Below, piece by piece: positions 12,301 through 24,300 of a stretch of 64,000 nt of DNA; within the stretch, counting starts at the first letter, position 1, and each line of letters opens with the position of its first letter. The stretch is taken from the NCBI GenBank assembly GCA_910589415.1, contig OU342631.1:4898001-4962000 (forward strand), in the 5' to 3' direction. The stretch is from Malachius bipustulatus (taxonomy: Eukaryota; Arthropoda; Insecta; Coleoptera; Melyridae). The position numbers and the translations under genes were made by a program. The notes beneath the pieces are model-generated. The model made no database searches, had not been told where the DNA came from, and saw only the letters and a program-made list of their open reading frames with translations.

Positions 12301-15300
12301 TCGTGTATAAGTTTTAATAAAGTATTGCGAAACAAAGCCTCGATCTAATAATTGGGACACACGTTTTTATTAATTTTTCTGATTCATCTGAACAGGGTTA
12401 GTAACGGGTTTGTAATTTTGTTAGTTCTTTATTTATAATTTAGCTGCTCTTTGCAGTAAAACTTGAGAGCGTATTCAAGTAGTCAAGTGGTCTTACAATA
12501 ATAATAATCGTAAATTACTACCAATCGCTACTGTTACTTACAATAATGTATAAAATATGTCGACACATTTAAGTATTATATAGTGTAACCCGTCCCATTT
12601 ATGTCCAATCTATGTGTAAAAAAGCTTTTTCTGTCTGATTTATTGGATGTTCTCATAAATAATAGCGCGGCACGTCGTAAATATAACCCCTGTCTATGTC
12701 TGTGATGAACTGGATGAGACTAGAGTCCCTCGATATAAGGGACTCTAGATGAGACTATACCTAAAATAACCAAAAGACTGCATTTTTTATTTTTCATTAA
12801 ACCGAAGTATGAGTTAAAATTCGCATAAAATTTAATTAGAGAAAAACTGATAAAATCCTTGTGCTAAATTTAAAATATGTTCCCTTGAAAAAACTATTAC
12901 ATATTATGTTACCTATTATTATATAGAAATTGCAGCTTCACCCTAAAATTCAAAGTAGAGAAACAGCCTGTACTTATACCTACATCATAGATAGAGGGTG
13001 GGAAATTTTTGTACTACATACCTATGCCCATCTATCATTGGGATCTCGTAAACGGTAAGAGATATACATACCTACGATTGGCTAAATTAGAGAAAAGTTG
13101 CACAATTTTATACTTATTAAGAATCTTAAAAAAATAGGATTACTTCAGGCGTTGCTGAAATATCCTGAAAAAAAATGAAAAATTCGAGATTTCTTATTCC
13201 AGCCATTTATGCTTTACTTATTATTGATAATTAATTAATTTTTTTTTATTTGTAATTGTGTATTTTTTTGTAATTCAAGGAGATTCCTTGACAAAATCAA
13301 GGAAACCAAAAATCTATCACATTAAAAAAATCTTTTCATTTTATTTTATTTTATTTCTTTAAACCTTCCTTTAACCGCGAATGTCATAAAAAACCATAAG
13401 GCAAACAATGTCACTTCGCGACGTCATATCGACATTCTTGGGTGAAAAATGTTTCTTTTTCGAAAAGAGGAATACAATTTTTAAGATTTTTTTTTTAATG
13501 TGATAAATAGATTTTTGGTTTCCTGCTTGAATTTTTAATACCAAATATTGTGAGATTCGGGAGCTCCACTTCCTTTATTAATTACTAACCGATTGGTCCT
13601 GTCAGTTATTTCCCTGTTTGAGGAGAAGACAAAAAAATCGTAGACCCCCCCCCCCTGGAACCATTACGAGCACCCCTTGACGTTTCACCCTCATTGTCAC
13701 ATCCCTGACAAGAGGGCGAAACGTCACTCTATTCCCAAGTAATTTATCCCTTCTCCCTCTGTTTTTTCTCTACAACCTCACTTTAATGACTTTGATCCTG
13801 GTCCCGGCACCACTCTGTGAGAGTTTGAGAGCCCCCTGTTATTAATTACAGACCGATTGGTCCTGTAAGTTATTTCCTTGTTTGAGAAGAAAAAAATGTT
13901 GAACTCTCCCTCCCTCCTTAACCATTTCAATACAAAAATAAATAAATTAATAATTTATTGTCATAACAAAAAAATAATTTTTGTTGAAATATGAAATCTC
14001 GATTTTTCAGTTTTTCAGGATATTTCAGCCTTATGTTTCCATTAATTTTGTTTCAGAATCTTAATAAGCATACAATAATTGTGCTTTTCCCTAATTAACC
14101 GGCTCAGACATTATACATATACAGTGTGATTGATTGAAACGCCACTTTAGAAAAAATTTGACTTCCAAATGATCTAGGAATCTGTAATTTGGAACTTAAG
14201 GCAACATACCTAATAACGAGTCAAAATGAAATATTACCAGGATGGCAGCACATTTAAAAATGGCGAAAGCAATGGCCATCTTTGTTTTTTTAAATGGGAC
14301 ACCCCATATTTTATTGCATGTTTAGATTGTCTGAGAAAATGTAATAACAATGGTGCTTATAGTTGTATTTTAAAGTGAGTAGGCTATGAGTTATATAAAC
14401 AAGTGAAAATCGCAATTTTACAACTTTAAACTCATTTACCACGAAAACGGCTCAAGATATCAGAAAACGGGTTACATGTCTCTATCTTAAATTTTTATCT
14501 GGTATCCTACTGTATCTGTATAGTTTGAATGTTTATACAGGGTGATGAAAAAATCTGATAATTTTCACCACCTTGTATAAACATTTCAACAGCGTAACTG
14601 GATGCCTTATAAAAAGTTAAGATAGGAACATGTAAGCCGTTTTTTGATATTATGGGCCGTTTTTGTGGTAAATGGGTTTTGAAAGTTGTAAAATATGCGA
14701 TTTTCACTTGTTTATAACTCATAGCCTACTCAATTTAAAATACAACTATAAGCAGTAAGCATCATTGTTATTACATTTTCTCAGACAATCTGAAAATGCA
14801 ATAATATATGGGGTGTCCCATTTAAAAAAACAAAGATGGCCATACTTTCGCCATTTTTAAATGTACTGTCATCTTGGTAATATTTCATTTTGTCTCGTTA
14901 TTAGGTATGTTGCCTAAGTTCCAAATTACAGATTCTCAGATCATTTGAAGTCGAATTTTTTCTATAGTGGCGTTTCAATCAATCACCCTGTATTCAGACC
15001 GGTTATTCCGGCGTAAAAATAATTGAACTATTCAATTCTAAGGGTGTTTCAAAATATATATCCGAAAATGAAAGGTGTGATACCTTGTCGCGTTCTGTGA
15101 AAAAAAGTTGTTATTAACTGAGATCAGGGTGCCAAAAATGAAGCTGTTTTTAGCTTCTTACCCACCCAGCGCCACTATTTCGCTCCTCGGTCCCGAAAAA
15201 ATTAATGGAACTTTGACACGTGGCACATGGATGTAAATATTTACCATTAAGTTTTATAGCTCTAATGGTTCCTGAGATATCGTAAAAAAATTAAAAAAAT

Positions 15301-18300
15301 TTCTTTGACACCCTGGTATCTCTAAAATGGTACGTTTGGGTAACGAGGTAGGGAATCACACCTGTCATTTTCCGACCCATGTTTTGAAACACCCTGTATA
15401 AAGAACTTATTCAGCACCATTTTTGGCGTGTAACTCATATTTCAGTCAAACAATTTTTAGCCTCTGAAAAAAAATTTAAAAAATGAAGCAATAATGATAT
15501 TAATCTAACAACCGGCTTTTTTTCAATTATTGTGTGAGCAACGTCAAGCACGTAACTATCGTGCGCTTTATCAATTTCCAGTTCGAAATCGGAGTAAGTT
15601 TATAAGAAGAGACATCTCTTATATTATCTTATAACTCGAGAAGTTCTAGTCGTATTTTTATGCGTTTAAAGTATCCTTAAGAAGGTTATCTGGTCAGGTT
15701 GTATTAGATAATACATAATTAAAATCGGTGTTGTAAGTTATTAAAGTAATGATATTTTGATGGGATCGTATTGTTTTTTTTTTGTGTCATTCGGTAGATA
15801 CCTATTAAAAAAATAGAAACCAAAAATGTATTACTTTCAAAAAAATGTAGTAAAATTTTAATTCTTCTTGTTTTGAAAAAAAAAGAATTTTTAAGTAAAC
15901 GTCCCGCATAATAGTTTATTTATTTTTAATAATTAGAAATATTTTCTGGCTAAAATAAGAAATATCGATGTTTAAATTCTTTCGGCATGCCTCTATTACA
16001 GCAAAGACTGAAGTTATCCTATTTTTTTTCAGATTTCTTTTAGAAGTAGGTAGGTATAACATAGTGCAGCTTTTCTCAAATTTAACAGATCAAAATCTCT
16101 TACTTTGAGAATTCTTAAGCGAGTCACACGGTATATTAACATCCCTAAAATTAGTAAAAAGGAAATTTTGGAAATTTCAAATAAACTCCTAAGGTTTTGC
16201 GGCTGCACCAACAATACAACATTACGGGCCGATTGTTCGTACAGTGCTTCAGCACTTAGCCATATTCAAATTGCCTAATCTGTGATTATCTCACAGTTTT
16301 TGTTGTTCAAATGTCTAAAGTTAAGCGGTGTTAAAAATTGAATACCTATACATAAATTAGCAGTTATTCTGTGATTTGGCAGTTAATCACAGATTAATGG
16401 AAAATTTGCGTTGTAGTTCTTTGGTTGGCTTTGGTAGTGAGTCTATAGGAAACTCACAACCAAAGAATTTAGGAACAAACTTCTCTCCTACCCTAACGGT
16501 CCGAAATCTTTTTGGTCGGTAACTATAAGGCAGTCAGACAGAACTTCACCAGATCCATGATTCCATCACTTACACGGATAGATGGGACTATCGCATCTAC
16601 GGCTACTGAGAAGGCGAACTTGTTGGCGGGAGTGTTTTCTTCATACTCTTCCGTCGACTTTCATGGAAGAACTCCGCCAATGATCCCTTCCGTGGAGACC
16701 AAAATATCAGACATTGTTTTCCGACAGCTTGTCGTAAAGCGCATTTATGTTATCCTTAGACCCAAACAAAGCTTCTAGGCCCGATGACGTACCCACTGAG
16801 CTTTCATCTGTTTTCTGTCGACTTTTGAATCTGTTGTATAAAAAGGGAATATTTCCTTCCTGCTGGAAATGTGCACAGATCCAACCTATTCCCAAGAAAG
16901 GCAAAAAAATTATACCAAATAACTATCTACCAGTGGCACTTAGCTTTCAGTAATATCCAATATTATGGAGGAAGATATTAACCAACATCTTGTAAAGTAC
17001 TTGGAAGCAGCTAATATAATCAGCGACCGCCAATACGGATTCCGCAAACAGAGGTCAACTGCATGGTGACCTCCTCACCTACGTCACCGAGGTGTGGAAC
17101 AGCGCAATCGAACACCATGGGGAGTCTCGAGGGGTTGCGCTTGATACTTCTAGAGCTTTCGACCGTGTCTGGCATGATGGACTGTTGGCAAAACTGCAGG
17201 CTTATGCCATGCCCGAGAAATTCTGTTTGTGACTTGCGAGTTAGATCAGAGATCGTTCATTACAGGTGGCAGTCGATGGAGTTCTTTCTGAGACCTTTTC
17301 CATCAATGCCGGTATGCCTCAGGGATCCATTTTATCTCCGACTCTCTTTCTAATATTTATCAACGACTTGCTTGAAACAACAAAAAATCCAATATACAGT
17401 TTTGCCATCGACGCACAGACTCGCAGGGAGCAAGAAGTTGCCATACTTAACAATGACTTGCAAGACATTCTAGCTTGGGGCGATAGAAACCAAGTTCAAT
17501 TTAATGCCGGAAAAACCCAAACAGTCATCTTCTCCAAAAAGACCAACGTTTTGGAGCCAGATATTATGATGGCGGGACACTCTCTATTACTCCATCGGCA
17601 TCTCTTCGTTACTTGGAGTGAGCCTCGGAGCAAACATGTCTTGGCATAATCATGTTGCAGGTCTGGCGAAGAGTGCTTCTCAAAAACTTGGAACACTCTT
17701 TCGCACGAAGAAATTTTATACACCACAACAGCTTCTCCTCTTATACAAGGCTCAAATCCGACCATCCTTGGAGTACTGCTCACATATTTGGAGCTCAGCT
17801 CCTAAACATACGCTGAGACTACTCGACTCTATTCAGAAAAGAGCCATCCGCTTGATTGGGAACCCAGGTTTGAAAAAAAATTTAGACACTCTCGAACATC
17901 GAAGAAGAGTAGCTGACCTGAGTCTGTTTTACAGATATTTTAATGGAAAGTGTTCAAAAGACGTGGCCCGCTTGATCCCACCAAGAACAAGACCGGTCAG
18001 AAATACACGTCGAGCCGTAGACGCTCATTCGTATCAGGTTCAGCTCGTTACACACCTCGTACCACCCTATTTCAGACTTCTTTTATGTATAGAACCGCAT
18101 CACTTTGGAATAGTATTCCAAAGGGCGTGTTTCCCGAAGTATACAACCTACAGAGATTCAAGGCCAACGTGAATCGATATCTCCGCTCATGCACCGTTCC
18201 CAGAGCGTCATAGGGATTTCCCTGCAGGGCATGTGCATTTTCAATAAAAAAAAGTAATCAACTACATATAATATCACTCAAAATCAATCCATCATAAAAG

Positions 18301-21300
18301 ATATATCTAGGTATGTTATCTCTTATAATTTATTTATTTTGGTAATTTTTCTAGCAGTTTACTGATGACTTTTTTGTTCTGAGTGTATCAATTTTTTTTT
18401 AATTCTTTCCTCCACTACATCTTTTCTAGTTGTAACTGATAAATTGAAACTAAAAAAAAACAAAGTAATTGAGACTAATCTGAATTATGAGTTACACTTT
18501 GTGGATTACAACTGGAAACGATGTGGATTCTTTCTTACCGGCCTCTATAATTAATATTCTATACTTAGTTTTAAATATTCAACTGAGAAACAACTTTAAT
18601 TGATCTTAGATTTAATATAAGTCCACTTTATCAAGAAGAACCAAATACATAGTCAATTATCTGCAACAAGTAATTTTTTCTCATCAACCTTACCTAACTG
18701 AAAAAATGGCACAGAAAGTATACGGGCCCTGAGCTATGTTAGATACACAGGACGTCTTTACAAACAGGAACTGCTGCGTTCGTCCCTGGTTTGATTATGC
18801 CGAAATTAGTTTCACTGTCGGATAACGAAGCAGTGACGAGTTTGGGTGACAGGTCGGTCTGAAGTCTATTCTTTTCGATGGCAGAATACTTTTATGACTG
18901 AATATTCCATGACTTTCTTAAAATACTTATGTATTAGGCTGTAAAAGTCACTTTCTGAGACAGATGCTGCAGAATCGCTTGACAGGGTCCCACGATATGA
19001 CTGCCATTGCCTGTGTTAGTTAACTGAACTAGAAGGATTTGAAATTTTAAATAATTCCACTAATGCAGGTATAGTTCGGCTGTTAGTTTTGTTATTATTA
19101 AAAAGACGCAGGTGGCTGTGAATCACCATTAGTTTTATTGTGACAGTAAACGTCAATTAAAATAATTTTGCGTGTTTATATGCATGTGCTGCATTAAAAT
19201 AATCTTTTCATTCTCCCCTTTACGAAAGTATAACTTTCTGTCTTGATAAGGCAACCGAAAGCGAAAGTAAAACATCCTAGGTGATAGGTTGCTATAGGTG
19301 GTTGCTAGCTATGAAAAACTTTCGTGCCCTGGACAAAAAAGTAGAAATGTCATGCAGTTTGATTAACGTTTATTTAGATGGAAAATTAAATGTAAAACTA
19401 CAATAAAAACTTCCAGTAAATCTTTCTGGAACATACAAATAATTATTATTGTATGTTCCAGAAAGATTTACTGGAATTTGCAGCTTCTTGAATGAAATTC
19501 ATTTTGAACTAAACTACGATCAAAGATTCTAAAATTATAGCGGTACAGAGTTTTAAGCTTGACAGTGTCATAAATTAATAATTTAAAACTATCGTTACTA
19601 TGGTAATGTTAAAAACATGGCACCTTATAATAATTCCATTGTTATCACTGAATCGTATTACTTTACTCATTTCTTCTTAATCCGTGGTTCAATATGGCAA
19701 GGGGAGAATGAAAAGTTTAATACATTACACGCTACGAAAGCTCTTTCAGGTGCTCGGAGCTTTTAAATATCCTCGGCTACGCTATACGCTTCGCCTCGGC
19801 TATTCAAAAGACCTCGCACCTAAAAGTGAACTTTCGTAGCTTGTAATGTAAATAACTATAAAGGTATGTTTACTTTTTCGAATGAAGAATACGCCGACAT
19901 TCATTTTGTTTATCGATTGCGTAATGGAAACGGACGAGCGGCAGTTGATGAATATCGTCGGCGATTTCCCACTCGTAGGGTACCTTATTGTAGAAATGTT
20001 TTTAGCAATGTCCATAGATGTTTAAGAGAAACAGGCAAGTTTCCTGCAGTCATTTCTGAACGTGTCGTTCAACAGGAACTTGCTCAAGAAGAAGCAATAC
20101 TTAATACGATTGATACTCAACCTTCTACCACTCTCCGAAGAATAGCAAATACACATGCACCTAACGTAGGTCAGATGAGAGTTTGGAGAACTTTACGCAA
20201 TTTCGGTTTGTACCCGCACCACATCTTATATGTGTACAAGCTGTAAAACTTGCCAACTACAATTCAAGATTTGAATTTAGTCGCTGGATATTGAGAAATC
20301 AAAGGATTTGTCGGATAACGTTTGGTGTGGCATTATTGATGATGACCGCCTCATTGGTCCGTTTATAATGTAAGATCGTCTCACAGCTATTGAAAAATAA
20401 TGATCTTCCAATATTACTGGATGAAGTTCCTATTAATGTAAGACAAGGAATGTGGATTCAGCACGATGGCGCACCTCCACGCTTTGGTCGACAAGTAACA
20501 GAATTTCTCAATCAAAACCGGTTTGTACAGGGTGGGCCAATAAGCGAGGTAAGCGGCTATATCTCAGAAACTAATGATCGTAGAGAGTTACGGTAAAAAA
20601 TTTTATAGGTTAAGTGGGCAAGGGAAAATGCTGGAAACTATTTTCAAGTTTCCAAGATGGCTGCCAGAGGGCGTTAGCACCATCTTGAATTACATAAAGT
20701 TACATTTCTTGTGATTTTCCCGAATGAATGTAACAAAAAAGTATTTGCGTTTTAATGTTAACTTAAAGTCGAACATTTTTTGTAAAAACAATTTTTCTCT
20801 ATCTTTCGAATAAAGTGGTGGGGGGTATTTGAATGTTGTTTTAAACAAATGCCTGTAACTTCGAAACGGCTTTAATGGATTTGGATAAATTTGGTATAAT
20901 TGGAAAGAGCATTTGTTGGGCTTTTAGGTTTCTTGTGATAATGACAGTTGTGACCTACACGGCCGCCGATAGAGGGCGTTATTCGATATTATAACCAAAA
21001 TATTGGATTTTCTCAAAACATTTAAATGCAATGATATGACTGTTTTTAGACTAGAAAATAGACAAATGATCAACCAATAAGCTTGCGCAAACCGCATCTT
21101 AATATCTTTTTCCTAACTCAAATTATTAAAAAAATACCAAACCAAGAAAATTCATAATATCCCCATTTAAAAATGCATCGGTCGCTTTCGATAAGAAGGC
21201 AAGTAGTAGGCCATGGAAATAAAAGACAGACTCCTAACTAAAATATTGGCAAGTAACGTCAACCTTCTGTCACACGCAGCCCACTATTATTGTTGATTGC

Positions 21301-24300
21301 ATATAATTTGAGTACTTTTTAACCAAAATGCCTCTCACAAATAATGAAGCCGTTGACATGATTGCGATTTATTTCGAGTGTTTTCAAAATGCAGCTATAG
21401 CTGCAAGACAGTACGCGGCACGGTATCCAGATCGCCTTCATTCCGGGAGAAGAATGTTTCCGCGCTTGGTACAGCGATTACGCGATACTGGAAGTTTTCG
21501 TTGCCCTAAACGTCTCAGGCGTCGCAATGGAAAGACCGAAGAAAATATTATCAATGTCTTGGCTTACATAGAATTTTATAGACATGTAGAAACTAGAACA
21601 TTGTCTCTAGACTTGGGAATAGCACGAACAACTGTTGGAAATATTTTGAAAGATTATAGGTGAATAATTTTATCTTATTCCAAGTATCTTAGCACATACC
21701 CTCAAATACAAATTCAGTGTTATTCTGGTTATATTATTTTTTACTACTGATTATGTTGTTTTTTACTATTATATCACATCCTTACCACATAGACTTGCAC
21801 CAGGCGCTAAATGAACAAGATTTCGATAATAGATTAAATTATTATCAATGGATGCTAGGCATGCTTGAGGAAAACAGAAATTTCTTAAAGGAAATTATCT
21901 GGACCGACGAGGCTACCTCTAATAGTGATGGTAAAGTAAACCTTCATAATATGCATTATTGGTCCGCTGAAAATCCGCGTTGGTTAAGAGAGAGAAGTGC
22001 AGCGCCAGGGACGCTGGAGCCTAAATGTGTGGTGCGGTATCATGGGGACAGAATTATTGAACTTTACTTTTTTGATCAAGCTTTAACTGGTAACCGCTTC
22101 TTAGAGTTTTTGATCAACGACTTGCCAATTTTGTTGGAAGATGTGCCACTCGAAACTAGGAGAACTATGCTTCTGCAATTAGATGGTTGTCCGGCACATT
22201 ATTCAATTAATGTCCGAAACCATATTTACGGGACCTTTCGAGAACGCTGAATAGGAAGGGGAAGCCTATTTCCTTGTTCGGCAAGATCTCACGACTTGAC
22301 ATGTCTTGATTTTTACTTCTGAGGACGCTTAAAAGACATTGTTTTTCAAACTCCACCAACAACACGAATGGATATGGAAAACAGAATTCGAAATTCAATT
22401 CCTCAACTATCAGCGGCAGAAATAGAGGCTGCGGTTCTGTTGACTCAAGAAAGACTGGAACAATGTGTGGAATATGACGGAAGGCAATTTGAACACAGAA
22501 GGCATTAATCTTTTTTCAAAATGGGTCCTTTTCCTGACCACAACTTTATTTGAAAGGAAAATCGTTACGAAAACGCGTGAGGAGTCTGTCTTTTATTTCC
22601 ATGGCCTACTACTTGCCTTCTTATCGAAAGCGACCGATGCATTTTTAAATGGGGATATTATGAATTTTCTTGGTTTGGTATTTTTTTAATAATTTGAGTT
22701 AGGAAAAAGATATTAAGATGCGGTTTGCGCAAGCTTATTGGTTGATCATTTGTCTATTTTCTAGTCTAAAAAAAGTCATATCATTGCATTTAAATTTTTT
22801 GAGAAAATCCAATATTTTGGTTATAATGTCGAATAACGCCTTCTATCGGCGGCCGTGTAGGTCACAACTGTCATTATCACAAGAAACCTAGAAGCCCAAC
22901 AAATGCTCTTTTCAATTATACCAAATTTATCCAAATCCATTAAAGCCTTTTCGAAGTTACAGGCATTTGTTTAAAACAACATTCAAATACCCCCACCACT
23001 TTATTCGAAAGATAGAGAAAAATTGTTTTTACAAAAAATGTTCGACTTTAAGTTAACATTAAAACGCAAATACTTTTTTGTTACATTCATTCGGGAAAAT
23101 CACAAGAAACGTAACTTTATGTAATTCAAGATGGTGCAAACGCCCTCTGGCAGCCATCTTGGAAACTTGAAAATAGTTTCCAGCATTTTCCCTTGCCCAC
23201 TTAACCTATAAAATTTTTTACCGTAACTCTCTACGATCATTAGTTTCTGAGATATAGCCGCTTACCTCGCTTATTGACCCACCCTGTACAAACAAACCCG
23301 TGGATTGAAAGAGGTTCTGCAATTCCTTGGCCAGCAAGGTCACCAGACTTTAATCCCCTGGATTACTTTTTATGGGTAAGACTATGAAAAGTTTAATTTA
23401 TCCAGGAAATATTGAAAACAGAACAACTATATAGTAGCTAGAATCATGGATGCCGCAGAAACTATTCGTGCTGATCCTGATACTCTTCGCAGAGCTACCA
23501 TTTCAATTTTAAGAAAAGCTAGATTATATGTAATACCCACAGTATACAGCAACTGTAAATTTGATAATTTTTCTTGAACCTTCTTGTAAAGTTGAATTTC
23601 TTAAAATTTATAAATTTTTTTTTATAAGTAATAATTTCATTCCCAAGAACCAGATTCCCAATTAAATAATACAGAAATGCAACTGTGAATGTATATGTTT
23701 TGAGCAACTTGTAAGCTCAAAAAAGGGACACCTGTATAATTTGTCAGCTTTCCCCGAGTTAAATTAAAGAATAACTTTAACAGTATACCTAATATATGCT
23801 TGAACTGGTTAATTGAAATAGAAGATTTAAGAAAATGAGGAAATGATGGAAAGAAAAAATAAAATGGCGGTCTGTCTTTTTGCCAAAGAAGATAAAAATT
23901 TACGAAATATATATTAATAGATATGTATTTCGCTTATTGTAATAGCCTTATAATTACAGCCCTCCACAAATCCTCAAAACTGCGGTTATTGTAGAGAGCT
24001 TTTTACAAAATAAATAACAAGATTTTAAGAATATACAGGGTGACACAAATTAGTGGGTGCAGCTCTTGACCACAGATTTTTTTCTCAAAAATAATGGGAC
24101 TTTTCTCATGTCACTTTTCACATAAACTTGCACAAATTTCTTTCTCACGAATCAAAGTGCGAGCGGAGGCAACGGGGGTTGCAGAACACGTTGACCCCCA
24201 ATTTTTTTCTGCGTACGCCTCTGGTTCGAAGGCAGGTATTGTTTTTTAGATCAAGAATTCATTTCCAATTTTTTTTACTTTTTTTATATTTTATACTTGA

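Larger units (their letters stand above)
19866..23577 (+). pseudogene. Mariner/IS630-type DDE transposase, split by an inserted transposon
   Basis: The 5' part starts at ATG 19866 ([20 protein letters not shown]) and reads as an HTH DNA-binding region (residues about 1-120) of the family often tagged DUF4817. Around 20246-20300 the frame breaks and a stretch holding the first catalytic Asp is missing. Then [25 protein letters not shown] and QHDGAPPRF (second Asp) follow, up to FVQ at 20528. After the 2759-bp insertion the same frame resumes at 23287 with [20 protein letters not shown] and NPLDYFLWV (third catalytic block), then [20 protein letters not shown], ending at TGA 23575-23577. In-frame stops and the deletion make it inactive. 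The perfect in-frame resumption shows the insertion sits exactly at a TA. Confidence 0.85.

Noticed and set aside
16747..16953. Separate small gene
   Set aside because: It is part of the frameshifted LINE reverse transcriptase at 16440-18253.
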